Part shown: positions 25,752 through 34,691 of the stretch, piece after piece
Position numbering within the stretch: position 1 is the stretch's first letter
How the letters are laid out: each line of letters opens with the position of its first letter
From: Candidatus Methanoperedens sp.
GTDB taxonomy: Archaea; Halobacteriota; Methanosarcinia; Methanosarcinales; Methanoperedenaceae
DNA: 64,000 bases
NCBI GenBank assembly: GCA_023249105.1
Contig: JAHFDG010000010.1
Coordinates: 113,701-177,700, forward strand
Reading direction: 5' to 3'
Made by a program: the position numbers and the translations under genes
The notes under the pieces: model-generated
Told to the model about the DNA's origin: nothing
Database searches by the model: none
What the model saw: only the letters and a program-made list of their open reading frames with translations

Positions 25752-26378
25752 TTATTCGATTTTATCCACTCTTGTTACGCGCAATAAGGCGTTCAGAGGA
25801 ACACCTGAAATATCATCAATACCTTTTTTATCAATCAATACTGCAATCGCAACAGGTTTGGCTCCCAGTCCTTCAAGTACAGCCACGGCTTCTCTGAGTG
25901 TCGTTCCTGATGTGACCACATCATCTATCAAAACGCATTTCTTGCCCTCTACCCTTGCGAAGTTCTGGCTGATGGTGCCTTTAATCTCTTTTGATTCAGG
26001 CTCCCAGCGCTGTTTATTGGGATGATACGTTGTAAATTCGCATCCGAGTTCATCTGCTATCAGGTTTGCAAGAGGTATTCCTGAAAGGGCAACCCCCACG
26101 ACCACATCTATTTCCACTTCGGTCTCCCCGAGGCAGTCAAGTATCATGTCCAGCAATGCGCCGGCTATCAGCCTCTGCCTGTAAGAGCTTCTTCCGATGT
26201 TGCTCCAGTCAATGTAAATATCCTTGGGCGCTGCTGTGGAATCACCTTTTTTCGCATGGACAAGGAGCCATGTTGCAGTTTCGCGCGAAATGTTGAGTTC
26301 GTCAGCAATCTGGCCTGTTAAAAGCCCGGAAGCCTGCAGTTCAATGGCTTTTCGGGTTAGTTCATCGATTGTTTTCAT
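25752..26378 (-). CDS. gfcR: PyrE-like transcriptional regulator GfcR
   Basis: A 208-residue protein with an N-terminal helix-turn-helix (about 14-42: LLTGQIADELNISRETATWL) and a phosphoribosyltransferase domain whose PRPP motif CVLIDDVVTSGTT spans 148-160. This domain order defines the archaeal GfcR family, regulators of sugar and central carbon metabolism, studied in haloarchaea, rather than a true orotate PRTase. A genuine pyrE is at 54.6 kb, which supports a regulatory role here. First gene of a leftward operon that ends with R15P isomerase, a step of central carbon metabolism. Confidence 0.85.
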   Translation of the reverse strand: MKTIDELTRKAIELQASGLLTGQIADELNISRETATWLLVHAKKGDSTAAPKDIYIDWSNIGRSSYRQRLIAGALLDMILDCLGETEVEIDVVVGVALSGIPLANLIADELGCEFTTYHPNKQRWEPESKEIKGTISQNFARVEGKKCVLIDDVVTSGTTLREAVAVLEGLGAKPVAIAVLIDKKGIDDISGVPLNALLRVTRVDKIE

Positions 26379-26548
26379 AAGAATCTATGGCAATAGTTCT
26401 TTTTCTTTGTATTTAATACGTTCCGATAAAACCGGCTTTGCATCCAAAGTGCCATCTTTGAGCTACTTTAGGTGCAAAAAACAGACTTTAATTGCAAAGC
26501 CAATAAAACCGCAATAGTTATAACATAAAAACCTTATTAAAAAAACAA

Positions 26549-27190
26549 ATGGCAAAAAAGAAACAAAAAGTACCAGAGAAAAAATCAAACATGACCATTG
26601 TATATTTGGTAATATATGCGGTACTTGCTGTGCTTTTTATAGCGGCTATGGCTTTTTATTTCACATCAAATCCACCTCAAAAGCCGCAGGATATATCACA
26701 GGATATATTCCAGCCTGCGCCTGGTAAAGTTAAAATTGTTGAGTTTATGAAGTTTGATTGCATTCATTGTTACAACCTTCACAAAGAAATGCCCCGGATT
26801 CTGGAAAAATACGGGGATAGGGCCCAGATAGTTTATGTCCCGATTATATTCCCGAAACAATCTACAAAGAGCATAGAAGCATACATCATAGCCGAACAAA
26901 TGGGAAAAGGCGAAGAGATGCGTGATGCCCTGTTCACGGCAAAGTTCGAGAAGGGAATGGATATAATGGAGAGTACGCTTGCCCTGGAAAATGCCGCCGC
27001 AAGTGTCGATCTTGGAGCAGACTTCAATTCAAAACTTGAGAGAGGCGATGCAAGAAAAGCTGCCCTTTCAAACCTCGCGCTTATGAATAAATATGGTGTG
27101 GATAGTACTCCAACAACTTTTGTCAACGGAAAACAAATAGGCCCCACAACGACTGATATCGATAAGAGTATCAGTTCGCTCCTTGGCTAA
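26549..27190 (+). CDS. Membrane-anchored DsbA-like thiol oxidoreductase
   Basis: A 213-residue protein with a lysine-rich start, a membrane anchor (about 16-39) and an extracytoplasmic thioredoxin-fold domain. Active site C71-I-H-C74 in KFDCIHCYNLH and a cis-proline region STPTTFVNG near 188 are those of the DsbA/thioredoxin_4 family. It would form or isomerise disulfides in exported proteins. Converges on the DsbD-like gene with a four-base overlap of the stop codons. Confidence 0.87.
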   Translation: MAKKKQKVPEKKSNMTIVYLVIYAVLAVLFIAAMAFYFTSNPPQKPQDISQDIFQPAPGKVKIVEFMKFDCIHCYNLHKEMPRILEKYGDRAQIVYVPIIFPKQSTKSIEAYIIAEQMGKGEEMRDALFTAKFEKGMDIMESTLALENAAASVDLGADFNSKLERGDARKAALSNLALMNKYGVDSTPTTFVNGKQIGPTTTDIDKSISSLLG

Positions 27191-28893
27191 ATTATTCCCG
27201 CATACATCAAAATCGCAATTGCGAGCAAAGTAACTCCAGTTACCAGCCTCATTGCAGCCCTCTTTTCTTTCCTGAACTTTTCAACTTTCTCAGGGTTCAA
27301 TCCAAAAGCAATCGCGGCGCCGAGCACAAGCACAGGCAGCACCACGCCGAAGTTGTAAGCTGCAAGATATACGTATCCTGCGCCTTTACCGCTTCTTACC
27401 ATGTCAAGAATCACAAAATAAACCGCACCCACGCATGGGGCTTTAATGAGAGAGAACAGCGCGCCCATGAAAAACGATGCCGGAAGACTCACTTTTTTCG
27501 TTATGCTTTCGGTCAGCCTGATGAAAGCCTTCGGGGTGTAAAATGTTGATTCGGTATTTTTCCTCAAATGATAGGCATCATACACATGCCACATTCCAAG
27601 AAAAGCTATCAGGATAACAAGAAAATTCCTTATTGTTACCTGCAATGAAGGCGACTGTTCGAAAATGCGAAGGATGCCGATACCGACTATAAGATAAGTT
27701 GTGAAAATGCCCAGGCTGAAAACGATGACTATGAGCAGGACATTGCGCCTCTTGCCTGTGGTTGCAAGGGTGACAGATGCGATAAAAGCAAGGATTGCAA
27801 GAAGGCAGGGGTTAAAACCTGCAAGGAAGCCCACGATGAGAACAGATGGCACTGAAAGCTGGATGGCTTTTCCGGTTGAGATATTTGCGGCCTGTGGTGC
27901 TGTGGAAGCGTTGTCAATAGCTTCTCTCAGGATTAGCTCAAGCTTTGCCGTATCGCCGTTATAATTTTCATAAGAAATCAGCCTGTCTTTGTCCCCGTTA
28001 ATGACTACGGAAGGCGTTCCCGGAATCCCGTACTTTATGGCAAGTCCGCGTCCTTCTTCGTTGGCATTATATTCTATGAAATTCACCCTGCCGCCATAGG
28101 TTTTTATGACAGCCTCGATAACAGGTGTTGCCTTTTCGCATTTTGAGCATCCCGGGATATAGAAATACTCAACGGTCACAGCATTACCCCCATGTGTGAC
28201 GTTTACAGGCGAAGGTTCAATTAACGAATTATTAGTTATTGGTCCTTCCGGCTGCGGAACCGTCAGGTTTTCCCTTTCAAGCGTGATATTCCTGAAACTC
28301 TCGAAAGTCTTGCCTCCGATATTGATAGTGGCATTGACGGCATATATACCTGGTGAAAGGGCTGAACATGCCTCGCATGACGGCGTCGTGAACTCAAAAT
28401 TGAAAAAATTGGAGCCTTTTCTTAATGCTACATCTCTCGTTTCGCCTATTAACGCCCTTCCAAATGCGTTCTTTATTCCTGATACCTGGATTTTCCCATT
28501 GCCATTGTCAGGAGAATTAAAAAATACGCGGATTTTAAGCGTTTCATTCGACTGGTAAACATCTTTTTCCGTAAATATCGTAAGGGTATTATTAATGGAT
28601 ACAGGCTCCAGCGACCCGTTTTTAAATGTACCGCATACGATTGCAAGAGTCCCGTTCGCCTGGTCACCTGAAATAACCTGGTTTTTCCCTACCGGGATTC
28701 CGGAAATGGCATTGTCGTTTAAAATGCCGTTGATACATACCTCTTTTCCCTCGAATGCGTCCGGATTTGATAGCAACTGCGATGGTGAAACTCCTTTATC
28801 AGGAGACGGTGCCAGGCATCCGATTGACAGGAAAAATGATAAAACAAGGATTATCGGTAAATATTTCATGATTATTTTTGTGTTCATATACAT
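27187..28893 (-). CDS. DsbD-like fusion: lipoprotein, thioredoxin domain, CcdA membrane domain
   Basis: A 568-residue protein. Signal with lipobox-like C26; an N-terminal beta-rich domain with an extra C173-E-A-C176; a thioredoxin domain (about 240-330) with C249-S-K-C252; then a CcdA/DsbD-type membrane domain (about 350-568) with the two expected redox cysteines, C363 in GFNPCLLAI and C487 in KAPCVGAV. It would carry electrons from cytoplasmic thioredoxin across the membrane to reduce exported thiols. Domain order is the reverse of CcdA-then-Trx layouts in some bacteria. Faces the DsbA-like gene. Start could be M1, M3 or M9. Confidence 0.85.
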   Translation of the reverse strand: MYMNTKIIMKYLPIILVLSFFLSIGCLAPSPDKGVSPSQLLSNPDAFEGKEVCINGILNDNAISGIPVGKNQVISGDQANGTLAIVCGTFKNGSLEPVSINNTLTIFTEKDVYQSNETLKIRVFFNSPDNGNGKIQVSGIKNAFGRALIGETRDVALRKGSNFFNFEFTTPSCEACSALSPGIYAVNATINIGGKTFESFRNITLERENLTVPQPEGPITNNSLIEPSPVNVTHGGNAVTVEYFYIPGCSKCEKATPVIEAVIKTYGGRVNFIEYNANEEGRGLAIKYGIPGTPSVVINGDKDRLISYENYNGDTAKLELILREAIDNASTAPQAANISTGKAIQLSVPSVLIVGFLAGFNPCLLAILAFIASVTLATTGKRRNVLLIVIVFSLGIFTTYLIVGIGILRIFEQSPSLQVTIRNFLVILIAFLGMWHVYDAYHLRKNTESTFYTPKAFIRLTESITKKVSLPASFFMGALFSLIKAPCVGAVYFVILDMVRSGKGAGYVYLAAYNFGVVLPVLVLGAAIAFGLNPEKVEKFRKEKRAAMRLVTGVTLLAIAILMYAGII

Positions 28894-28896
28894 TTT

Positions 28897-30249
28897 CTAT
28901 TTTTCGAAAAATTTCCTGAGGAACTTCCTGAACTCTTCATCCCTGATACTTAATATTTCTTCATCTTCCAAAACATGAAATTCTTTTCTGATGCTTAATG
29001 CAAGATGTTTTCCGAGTGCGCAATTCAGGATTTCAGATTCAACAAGTTTCTTTGCCCGGTCGTACTTCCTCGGTATTTCGACCATGAATCTGCCGTCCCG
29101 GATAAATACATTGGAAAAAGTATCGGAATCGGTATATTTGGATTTGAAAGCCACAGCATGTTCTTTTGACCATACCTGCGGGCCTACATGCCTTTTTACA
29201 TGAGGGAGCTTTGAAGATTCAAGTTCGAAAAGGAGAACCGCAGACTTTTCCGCCCACACGCTTTTGTTATATACATGAAAATCATATCTCTCAAACATTT
29301 CATGAATGGATTCCCTGACTTTATAGAGCTGGGGAAACAAAACATCCTCGACTACATCTGGGGCGGCGAATTCAATGGCAAGCAGCGAAGTTCCCCTTGA
29401 TTTGAGGAGTTTATTAAAACTTTTATCATCAAGAGGTTCCGAAGCCTTGGCGCTAAAATATGCTTCATCGGGATTTTCCAGGAATTCACATGCCCTGTCC
29501 ATAAAAATACACATATTATCAAGCGAAAGCGCCGCTGCGACATTTCGCGCCGGGTCGGTGGGGTCAACCACTATTATCGGGTCTTTATGAACAAGGGTTC
29601 CATGTTTTTCGATGTCAATAGTTATCCCGCTTTTCCAGTCGCATGCGGCTTCAAGGACTTTTACACAAGAGCCGTAATTGATTATCAAAAGTTCAACAAG
29701 ATAACCTGAAAAGCCCTGTGTTTTTAACTCCGAGCCATAAACCCCTATCCCTTTCAGGAATTGCTTTAAAACCAGTACCTCATCTTCAAGTCCCTTGATA
29801 ATCGAGGCGACATATATGTTATGGAACGGCGTCCTGTCCACTGCCGATTTTATTTCAGATGCGCGCTCCACTTTAAAAGCCGGGACAAGGTCAACCTCGA
29901 AACCATCGAATACCGCATGGATATACGGATGCTCGGCATATCGTTCTTCAAAACTCTGTGAATCCTTTGCAATTTTTTTGGCGATGTAAAGCCCTTTTTC
30001 TTCAAGCTCTTTGCGTTCAACATCTGGCTGGAACATGATGAAAATATCAAGGTCATGCTCGCCCGATATCCATGTCCCGCGCGCGGATGAGCCCACAAGT
30101 TCCCCTTTGATATTCAGTCCTTCGGCTTCGCCGAGGGCGTTAATTCGCGCAATTATGCTTTCTGCAAGGGCTTTGAGCCTGGATCTTTCCGCTTCGGTAG
30201 GTTTTATGCGCGAAAGGACAGAATTGCGGATAGTGTGAATGTCGTTCAT
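28897..30249 (-). CDS. cca: CCA-adding tRNA nucleotidyltransferase, archaeal class I
   Basis: A 450-residue class I CCA enzyme that builds or repairs the 3' CCA of tRNAs. Catalytic site: GSSARGTW (53-60) with D66 and D68 in HDLDIFIMF. Typical archaeal length. It overlaps thpR by four bases (ATGA), forming a tRNA-related operon thpR-cca. The DsbD-like gene follows after three bases on the same strand, possibly by read-through. Confidence 0.93.
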   Translation of the reverse strand: MNDIHTIRNSVLSRIKPTEAERSRLKALAESIIARINALGEAEGLNIKGELVGSSARGTWISGEHDLDIFIMFQPDVERKELEEKGLYIAKKIAKDSQSFEERYAEHPYIHAVFDGFEVDLVPAFKVERASEIKSAVDRTPFHNIYVASIIKGLEDEVLVLKQFLKGIGVYGSELKTQGFSGYLVELLIINYGSCVKVLEAACDWKSGITIDIEKHGTLVHKDPIIVVDPTDPARNVAAALSLDNMCIFMDRACEFLENPDEAYFSAKASEPLDDKSFNKLLKSRGTSLLAIEFAAPDVVEDVLFPQLYKVRESIHEMFERYDFHVYNKSVWAEKSAVLLFELESSKLPHVKRHVGPQVWSKEHAVAFKSKYTDSDTFSNVFIRDGRFMVEIPRKYDRAKKLVESEILNCALGKHLALSIRKEFHVLEDEEILSIRDEEFRKFLRKFFEK

Positions 30250-30782
30250 TGTAGTTTAATTTCCCTCAAGGTCTCATATATCGGACCCTCTGGCCTCAAT
30301 GTGCTCTTTTTCAGGGTTATGGTATCCACATTAATCGTACCGAGGTCGATATCCTCAAGCTGTTTTAATTTTTCAAAAAGCGCTGCCTTATCCCTGAGCT
30401 GCTTTACGCGAGCAAGCGTCGCATGGGGAGAGAACTGGTGGTCTTTCTCAAACTTGAACGGAATAAGGACACGTTCAACTTCGTCATGCAGCGTTTCAAA
30501 ATTACCCTCAGCGCCAAGCCAGATAACCTTGATGTAGGCAAGTTTTGGAAATACTCCAACCCCTTTTATCCTGGCTTCAAACGGCTTGCAATTGACCTGC
30601 GACAGCGCGGATGCGATTGTTTCCACGTTATCTTCCGGGATATCCCCGAGGAATTTCAGGGTTATATGCACCTGTTTGGGTTCAACGAGCTTGATACCGG
30701 GGATGTTAAGGACGGATTCGATTTTTTCTATTTCCGGCACTAACCTTTCAGGCAATTCAACAGCTATGAATGTGCGCAACAT
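30246..30782 (-). CDS. thpR: RNA 2',3'-cyclic phosphodiesterase (2'-5' RNA ligase family)
   Basis: A 178-residue 2H phosphoesterase. Both catalytic motifs are visible: H39-I-T41 in QVHITLKFLG and H-A-T in FSPHATLARVK near residue 124. The family hydrolyses 2',3'-cyclic phosphate RNA ends and was first described as a 2'-5' ligase. Directly upstream of and overlapping cca, so probably linked to tRNA end processing. Confidence 0.92.
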   Translation of the reverse strand: MLRTFIAVELPERLVPEIEKIESVLNIPGIKLVEPKQVHITLKFLGDIPEDNVETIASALSQVNCKPFEARIKGVGVFPKLAYIKVIWLGAEGNFETLHDEVERVLIPFKFEKDHQFSPHATLARVKQLRDKAALFEKLKQLEDIDLGTINVDTITLKKSTLRPEGPIYETLREIKLQ

Positions 30783-30874
30783 AGTTGTATTAACACTTTA
30801 TAACCTTAAAAAATTGTCTGATTCGATAACTTGATTATAAAAAGAGTGTTTTAAGGAACAAAGGTGTAAATAAA

Positions 30875-31057
30875 ATGAAAAGAGACCTGATGGATATCCT
30901 GTGCTGTCCCATGTGCAAGGGCGACCTCGTGCTTGAAGTGACAGAAGAGAATGACAAAGAAATAGTAAAAGGGACACTTTATTGCGGAAAATGCAAGGAG
31001 TATTATCCCATCGATGACGGCATCCCAAATATGCTGCCGCCTGAGCTACGGGAGTAA
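30875..31057 (+). CDS. Trm112-like zinc protein
   Basis: A 60-residue protein with two cysteine pairs, C11-P-M-C14 and C37-G-K-C40, and the Trm112 family features RDLMDILCCP at the start and YYPIDDGIPNMLP at the end. Trm112 proteins bind and activate several SAM methyltransferases acting on tRNA, rRNA and release factor. The neighbour 32 bases downstream is a small protein with a methyltransferase-like motif. Confidence 0.88.
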   Translation: MKRDLMDILCCPMCKGDLVLEVTEENDKEIVKGTLYCGKCKEYYPIDDGIPNMLPPELRE

Positions 31058-31089
31058 CCGGGGTTTTTATTTTTTTAAATCAGATTCAA

Positions 31090-31515
31090 ATGATTTCCGA
31101 TGACGGGGACATAGCTGAATATATCCTCAATAATTACAGGAATAAAGTAGTAGAAATCGGTGTGGGCAATTTACCCCAGGTGGCTTTTTTATTAAAGGAT
31201 AAACTGGATGTGACGGTCACAGATATTAATGAACAGAAGCATAAAGGCATCCGGTTTTACAGGGATGATATTTTCAATCCTGATATCGGGATATATGAAT
31301 ATGCTTCACTCGTATATTCCATAAGACCGCCGATAGACATTCAGGATGCAATGGCAAAGACGGCAAAGGAAGTTGGGGCTGACCTCATTATCAGGCCTTT
31401 CGGGAATGAAAAAGCAGATTTAAGAAAATATTATAAGGATTACAGGCTCGTGAATTATAAGAAAGCGCGGTTTTATTTATACAGGTTTGCGGATATTACT
31501 TCTTCCTCACCTTAA
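31090..31515 (+). CDS. UPF0146 family protein (methyltransferase-like fold)
   Basis: A 141-residue archaeal protein of the UPF0146 (COG1909) family. The block VVEIGVGNLPQVAFLL followed by VTVTDINEQ resembles SAM-binding motifs I and II, but the protein is too short for a full methyltransferase. It follows the Trm112-like gene on the same strand. Its 3' end overlaps the convergent gene by 20 bases. No function is established that I know of. Confidence 0.8.
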   Translation: MISDDGDIAEYILNNYRNKVVEIGVGNLPQVAFLLKDKLDVTVTDINEQKHKGIRFYRDDIFNPDIGIYEYASLVYSIRPPIDIQDAMAKTAKEVGADLIIRPFGNEKADLRKYYKDYRLVNYKKARFYLYRFADITSSSP

Positions 31516-32296
31516 AGACATATATCAATATAATTATTACAAACGCTGCAATCAGAAGAGTTGCATCACGAATCTTCGATACAACATTTTTGACAGGCTG
31601 TGTTTCATTGCCGGTGGCATTTGTAACAGTAGTAACATTTGTGACATTTACCTGCGGCTCGATATGAACCGAGGTATTTTCTATGAAATTAATGGTGATT
31701 TCGCCCCTGTCGCCTGATACCTCGCCGAAAAATCCTGCAAGTTCGGTGTGTGGGTTGATTTTTTTTGTGAGATTTTTAATGCCGCTGGTATTGACGACAT
31801 CTATGCCAGGCGGCAGGATTATTGTTACCGGGGAGTTTGACTGCCCGAGGAACCAGATACTGCTTGCGTTAAAAATACTATCCTTCCACCAGTATGCGAC
31901 AATGTATCTATTTACAACTGCATCGGTGCTATGTATATTTCCGATAATCCCGGGCGATAATGTTGATCCTATATCGGCGACCTGAATTCCCCTGGAGTCG
32001 TTATTTATCCTTACATCAAATTCCTTGTCTATTGAACTCTGGAACTGCCTTCGTATTTCCTTATCGGCTTTGAGGAGTTCCCAGACATTTACAAAACTGT
32101 CGTTATTACCGAATTCCCCGTCGATATATGCCCTGAACATTACTGAATCAATCCCTGAGAATGATTCGGTGTAATCCCAGGTCATACCGTGTTCATCAAC
32201 TGTGATATTATTGACCCACTGGCTCTCTGCCGCACCAGCGCCCGCAGTCAGCAGCATGATAATAAGAGCGGCAAAAATTCCCATTTGGCATTTCAT
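31496..32296 (-). CDS. Exported membrane-anchored protein of unknown function
   Basis: A 266-residue protein with an N-terminal signal peptide (MKCQMGIFAALIIMLLTAGAGA), a large outside domain with several N-x-S/T glycosylation sequons, a Thr/Asn-rich stalk (about 215-240) and a C-terminal membrane helix (about 245-262) with a KVRKK stop-transfer end. Topology is clear; the function is not. Its ATG overlaps the stop of the methionine aminopeptidase gene by four bases. Confidence 0.68.
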   Translation of the reverse strand: MKCQMGIFAALIIMLLTAGAGAAESQWVNNITVDEHGMTWDYTESFSGIDSVMFRAYIDGEFGNNDSFVNVWELLKADKEIRRQFQSSIDKEFDVRINNDSRGIQVADIGSTLSPGIIGNIHSTDAVVNRYIVAYWWKDSIFNASSIWFLGQSNSPVTIILPPGIDVVNTSGIKNLTKKINPHTELAGFFGEVSGDRGEITINFIENTSVHIEPQVNVTNVTTVTNATGNETQPVKNVVSKIRDATLLIAAFVIIILIYVFKVRKK

Positions 32297-33168
32297 CTCG
32301 TAATTACCTCACATCCGTCTTCTGTAACTATAATAGTATGTTCAGCCTGTGAAATTAGCCCTCCCTGGACTTCTTTCAGGATAGGATAAGGCTGGATAAT
32401 ATGAGCTTTGACCAATTGGACAATCGCAAAATCAACACGTTCCCCGAGCCATCTTTTCGCAAAAGGGAGCGTCTGATATTTCTCTATATCCCGCATCAAT
32501 GCTCTTGCTGAAGGGTGCCTCACCGGCCTGTCTGATACTATGTGATAAATTTCGGCATTCCCGGCGTCACGTATCTTTCCCGCGCCGTTGGTGGCAAAAG
32601 GTTCAATAGCAACGACATCCCCGGTTTCAAGTTTAACACCGCCGGGCATCCTTTTATTAGGGATTGCGGGAGGAGCGTGCTGTATGTATTGCGCAAGCCC
32701 GTGCCCCGTAAGGTTGATAATCGGTTTAAACCCGAATGAGCCGATTGTATCCTCGATAACGCCCCCGATATCGGAAGTATTTACACCTGCATGGATGAAT
32801 TTTATCGCTTCTTCAAGAGCGGCGTTGGCGGCTTCCACAAGTTTCGGATTGCCCGAAAGGTCAACTGTAATTGCAGTATCAGCGATATAACCATCGATAT
32901 GCACCCCGATATCAAGCTTGGTCATATCCTTGCCGAAGACAGCCTTATCATTGAATGACGGGGTTGAATGGGCAGCTTCGTCGTTTCTTGATATGTTCAC
33001 AGGAAAAGCAGGCTCTCCGCCTTTTTCACGTATCAGGTTCTCGGTGAATTCCGCTACCTTAAGGAGGCTTTCGCCCACAGTTACCATTTTTGCGGCTTCA
33101 GCCCGCACTTCGGATAATATTCTTCCTGCCAGGCGGTATTTTTCAAGTATCTCTTCGTTTTCGCTCAT
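32293..33168 (-). CDS. map: Methionine aminopeptidase, type II
   Basis: A 291-residue M24A peptidase removing the initiator methionine. Metal-ligand blocks seen: KLDIGVHIDGYIADTAITVDLSG (two Asp), NLTGHGLAQYIQH (His), VAIEPFAT (Glu) and EHTIIVTEDG (Glu). The lack of an N-terminal extension and the helical insert (about 185-245) fit archaeal type II enzymes. It lies 15 bases after another M24 peptidase gene on the same strand. Confidence 0.93.
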   Translation of the reverse strand: MSENEEILEKYRLAGRILSEVRAEAAKMVTVGESLLKVAEFTENLIREKGGEPAFPVNISRNDEAAHSTPSFNDKAVFGKDMTKLDIGVHIDGYIADTAITVDLSGNPKLVEAANAALEEAIKFIHAGVNTSDIGGVIEDTIGSFGFKPIINLTGHGLAQYIQHAPPAIPNKRMPGGVKLETGDVVAIEPFATNGAGKIRDAGNAEIYHIVSDRPVRHPSARALMRDIEKYQTLPFAKRWLGERVDFAIVQLVKAHIIQPYPILKEVQGGLISQAEHTIIVTEDGCEVITR

Positions 33169-33183
33169 TATGCACCATTCAAT

Positions 33184-34332
33184 TTATAGCACCAGATTCT
33201 TTTCAAATATAGTTAAATTCTTGCATCCTTTTTGCGTCACAACCACCACATCCTCAAGGCGAACGCCGCCTGTTTTCCTGTAATACAGGCCGGGTTCTAC
33301 AGTAACGACGCATCCTGCTTTTAATTCCTTTCCATTCTCGCCAAGGCTTGGTCCCTCATGGATGTCAAGCCCCACGCCATGACCGGTTGAATGTATGAAG
33401 CCTTCCGTAAACTCGCCGCTTTTCCCTCTTGCAGTCTCGTATCCTCTCTCCTCCAGCGTATCGCATACGATGCCGTGAATTTCACTGCCGGTAACGCCTG
33501 CTTTTATTTTTTTAATCGCAGCGTTCTGTGAATCAAGTACAGCAGAATACATTTCTTTTAATTCGTCGTCAGGCTCGCCGCGCGTTACCGTCCTTGTCAT
33601 ATCCGAATAATATCTCTCTTTTTTTGACCTGGGAACCATGTCGATAACGATGGGTTCTCCTGCCAGTAATTCGCCTTCGCCTTTCCAGTGGGGGTCGCTG
33701 CTTCCCCGCCCGCATGCGATAATAATATCCGGCGCCTCGCATCCGTATGATAGAAGCGACCTCTCGATTATTGTCCTTACAATTTCCGTTGTAAGCGGCG
33801 CATCATCCTGCCAGAGCACACCGTTCCTGATTGATGCATTTCTTATTGCGCCAAGCGCCTCAGAAAGAGCCTTCTCGCCTGCCCTTTGCGCGGTTTCAAT
33901 GGCTTTTATTTCGTTTTCTTTTTTTATCTCGCGCATGTCACGAAACGGGCTTTTGACAGGCGTAACCCCAAATCCCGCTTTTCGCAGGCAATCGGCAAGC
34001 TGCACCGGGAAATTAAACGGTACTGAGACACGCTTGATTTTCTCTACGTTCAGGAAATCGATAATCATTTCACAATATGCAGCATCAGCGTCCTTGTTTT
34101 TTCGTATCTTATCCATAATGTTGTATCTTGATGTAGGAATCACATCATGGACTTTTGATTCTTTTTTTGCCCTCCCAAGTTCCATATCAGAAACGAGGAT
34201 TTTGTCGCTTCCAGAATTCAGGTATATGAAGGAATCATAAGCCAGGAATCCTGTGGCGTAGTACATGTCTGCGTTGTGTTCGCTTTCGCTGACCATAAGG
34301 TAAGCTTCGGTGCCGGCAAGTTCCAGTTTCAT
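33184..34332 (-). CDS. Xaa-Pro dipeptidase/aminopeptidase, M24 family
   Basis: A 382-residue peptidase with a creatinase N-terminal domain (about 1-135) and a pita-bread catalytic domain. Metal ligands: the Asp in IVIDMVPRSKKERYYSDMTRTV, the His in GFIHSTGHGVGLDIHEGP and the Glu residues of VVTVEPGLYY and GVRLEDVVVV. It would cut dipeptides or N-termini at proline. In operon with map. Confidence 0.9.
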   Translation of the reverse strand: MKLELAGTEAYLMVSESEHNADMYYATGFLAYDSFIYLNSGSDKILVSDMELGRAKKESKVHDVIPTSRYNIMDKIRKNKDADAAYCEMIIDFLNVEKIKRVSVPFNFPVQLADCLRKAGFGVTPVKSPFRDMREIKKENEIKAIETAQRAGEKALSEALGAIRNASIRNGVLWQDDAPLTTEIVRTIIERSLLSYGCEAPDIIIACGRGSSDPHWKGEGELLAGEPIVIDMVPRSKKERYYSDMTRTVTRGEPDDELKEMYSAVLDSQNAAIKKIKAGVTGSEIHGIVCDTLEERGYETARGKSGEFTEGFIHSTGHGVGLDIHEGPSLGENGKELKAGCVVTVEPGLYYRKTGGVRLEDVVVVTQKGCKNLTIFEKNLVL

Positions 34333-34691
34333 ACCATTCCATGAGGGAGATGATTGTAGATATTACCTTCGGAAAGTCGCATAAGCGGGACATAAATGTA
34401 AAATCAGTTTCAAGAAACAAAAAATCACCTTCAACCTGGAACTGCGCCGCTGCTTCGCATCGGTGACGTAAGCATTCTTAATGAATGCGCGAGAATGCCT
34501 ATCGTTTTCAGTCAACGACCTCGTTTTCGAAAAACGGGGCATCCGCGCATGGATGCTCATGTCTTTTGTATTTCAATCACTTTATGTTCTAAGTTTTGCT
34601 TCAGGCGCAGGTATGTTATTGAAAAAGGATTGCAAACTGTAGAATTGGCAAATCAGATTTATATTTAATAGCCTCCAGTTATTGCCACTAT
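34333..34691. other. Gene-free region with three adjacent hairpins
   Basis: No gene is supported in these 359 bases. Three consecutive perfect hairpins are visible: 34472-34488 (GCATTC/GAATGC), 34519-34539 (nine-pair stem around CGTTTT/AAAACG) and 34539-34556 (GCATCC/GGATGC). They lie downstream of the pentapeptide gene and upstream of the M24 peptidase gene, both leftward. They may be terminators or a structured RNA or interspersed repeat. Confidence 0.5.

Noticed and set aside
34363..34560. 65-codon minus-strand ORF in the hairpin gap
   Set aside because: Arg/Lys-rich composition typical of non-coding reads; it crosses all three hairpins and shows no domain.
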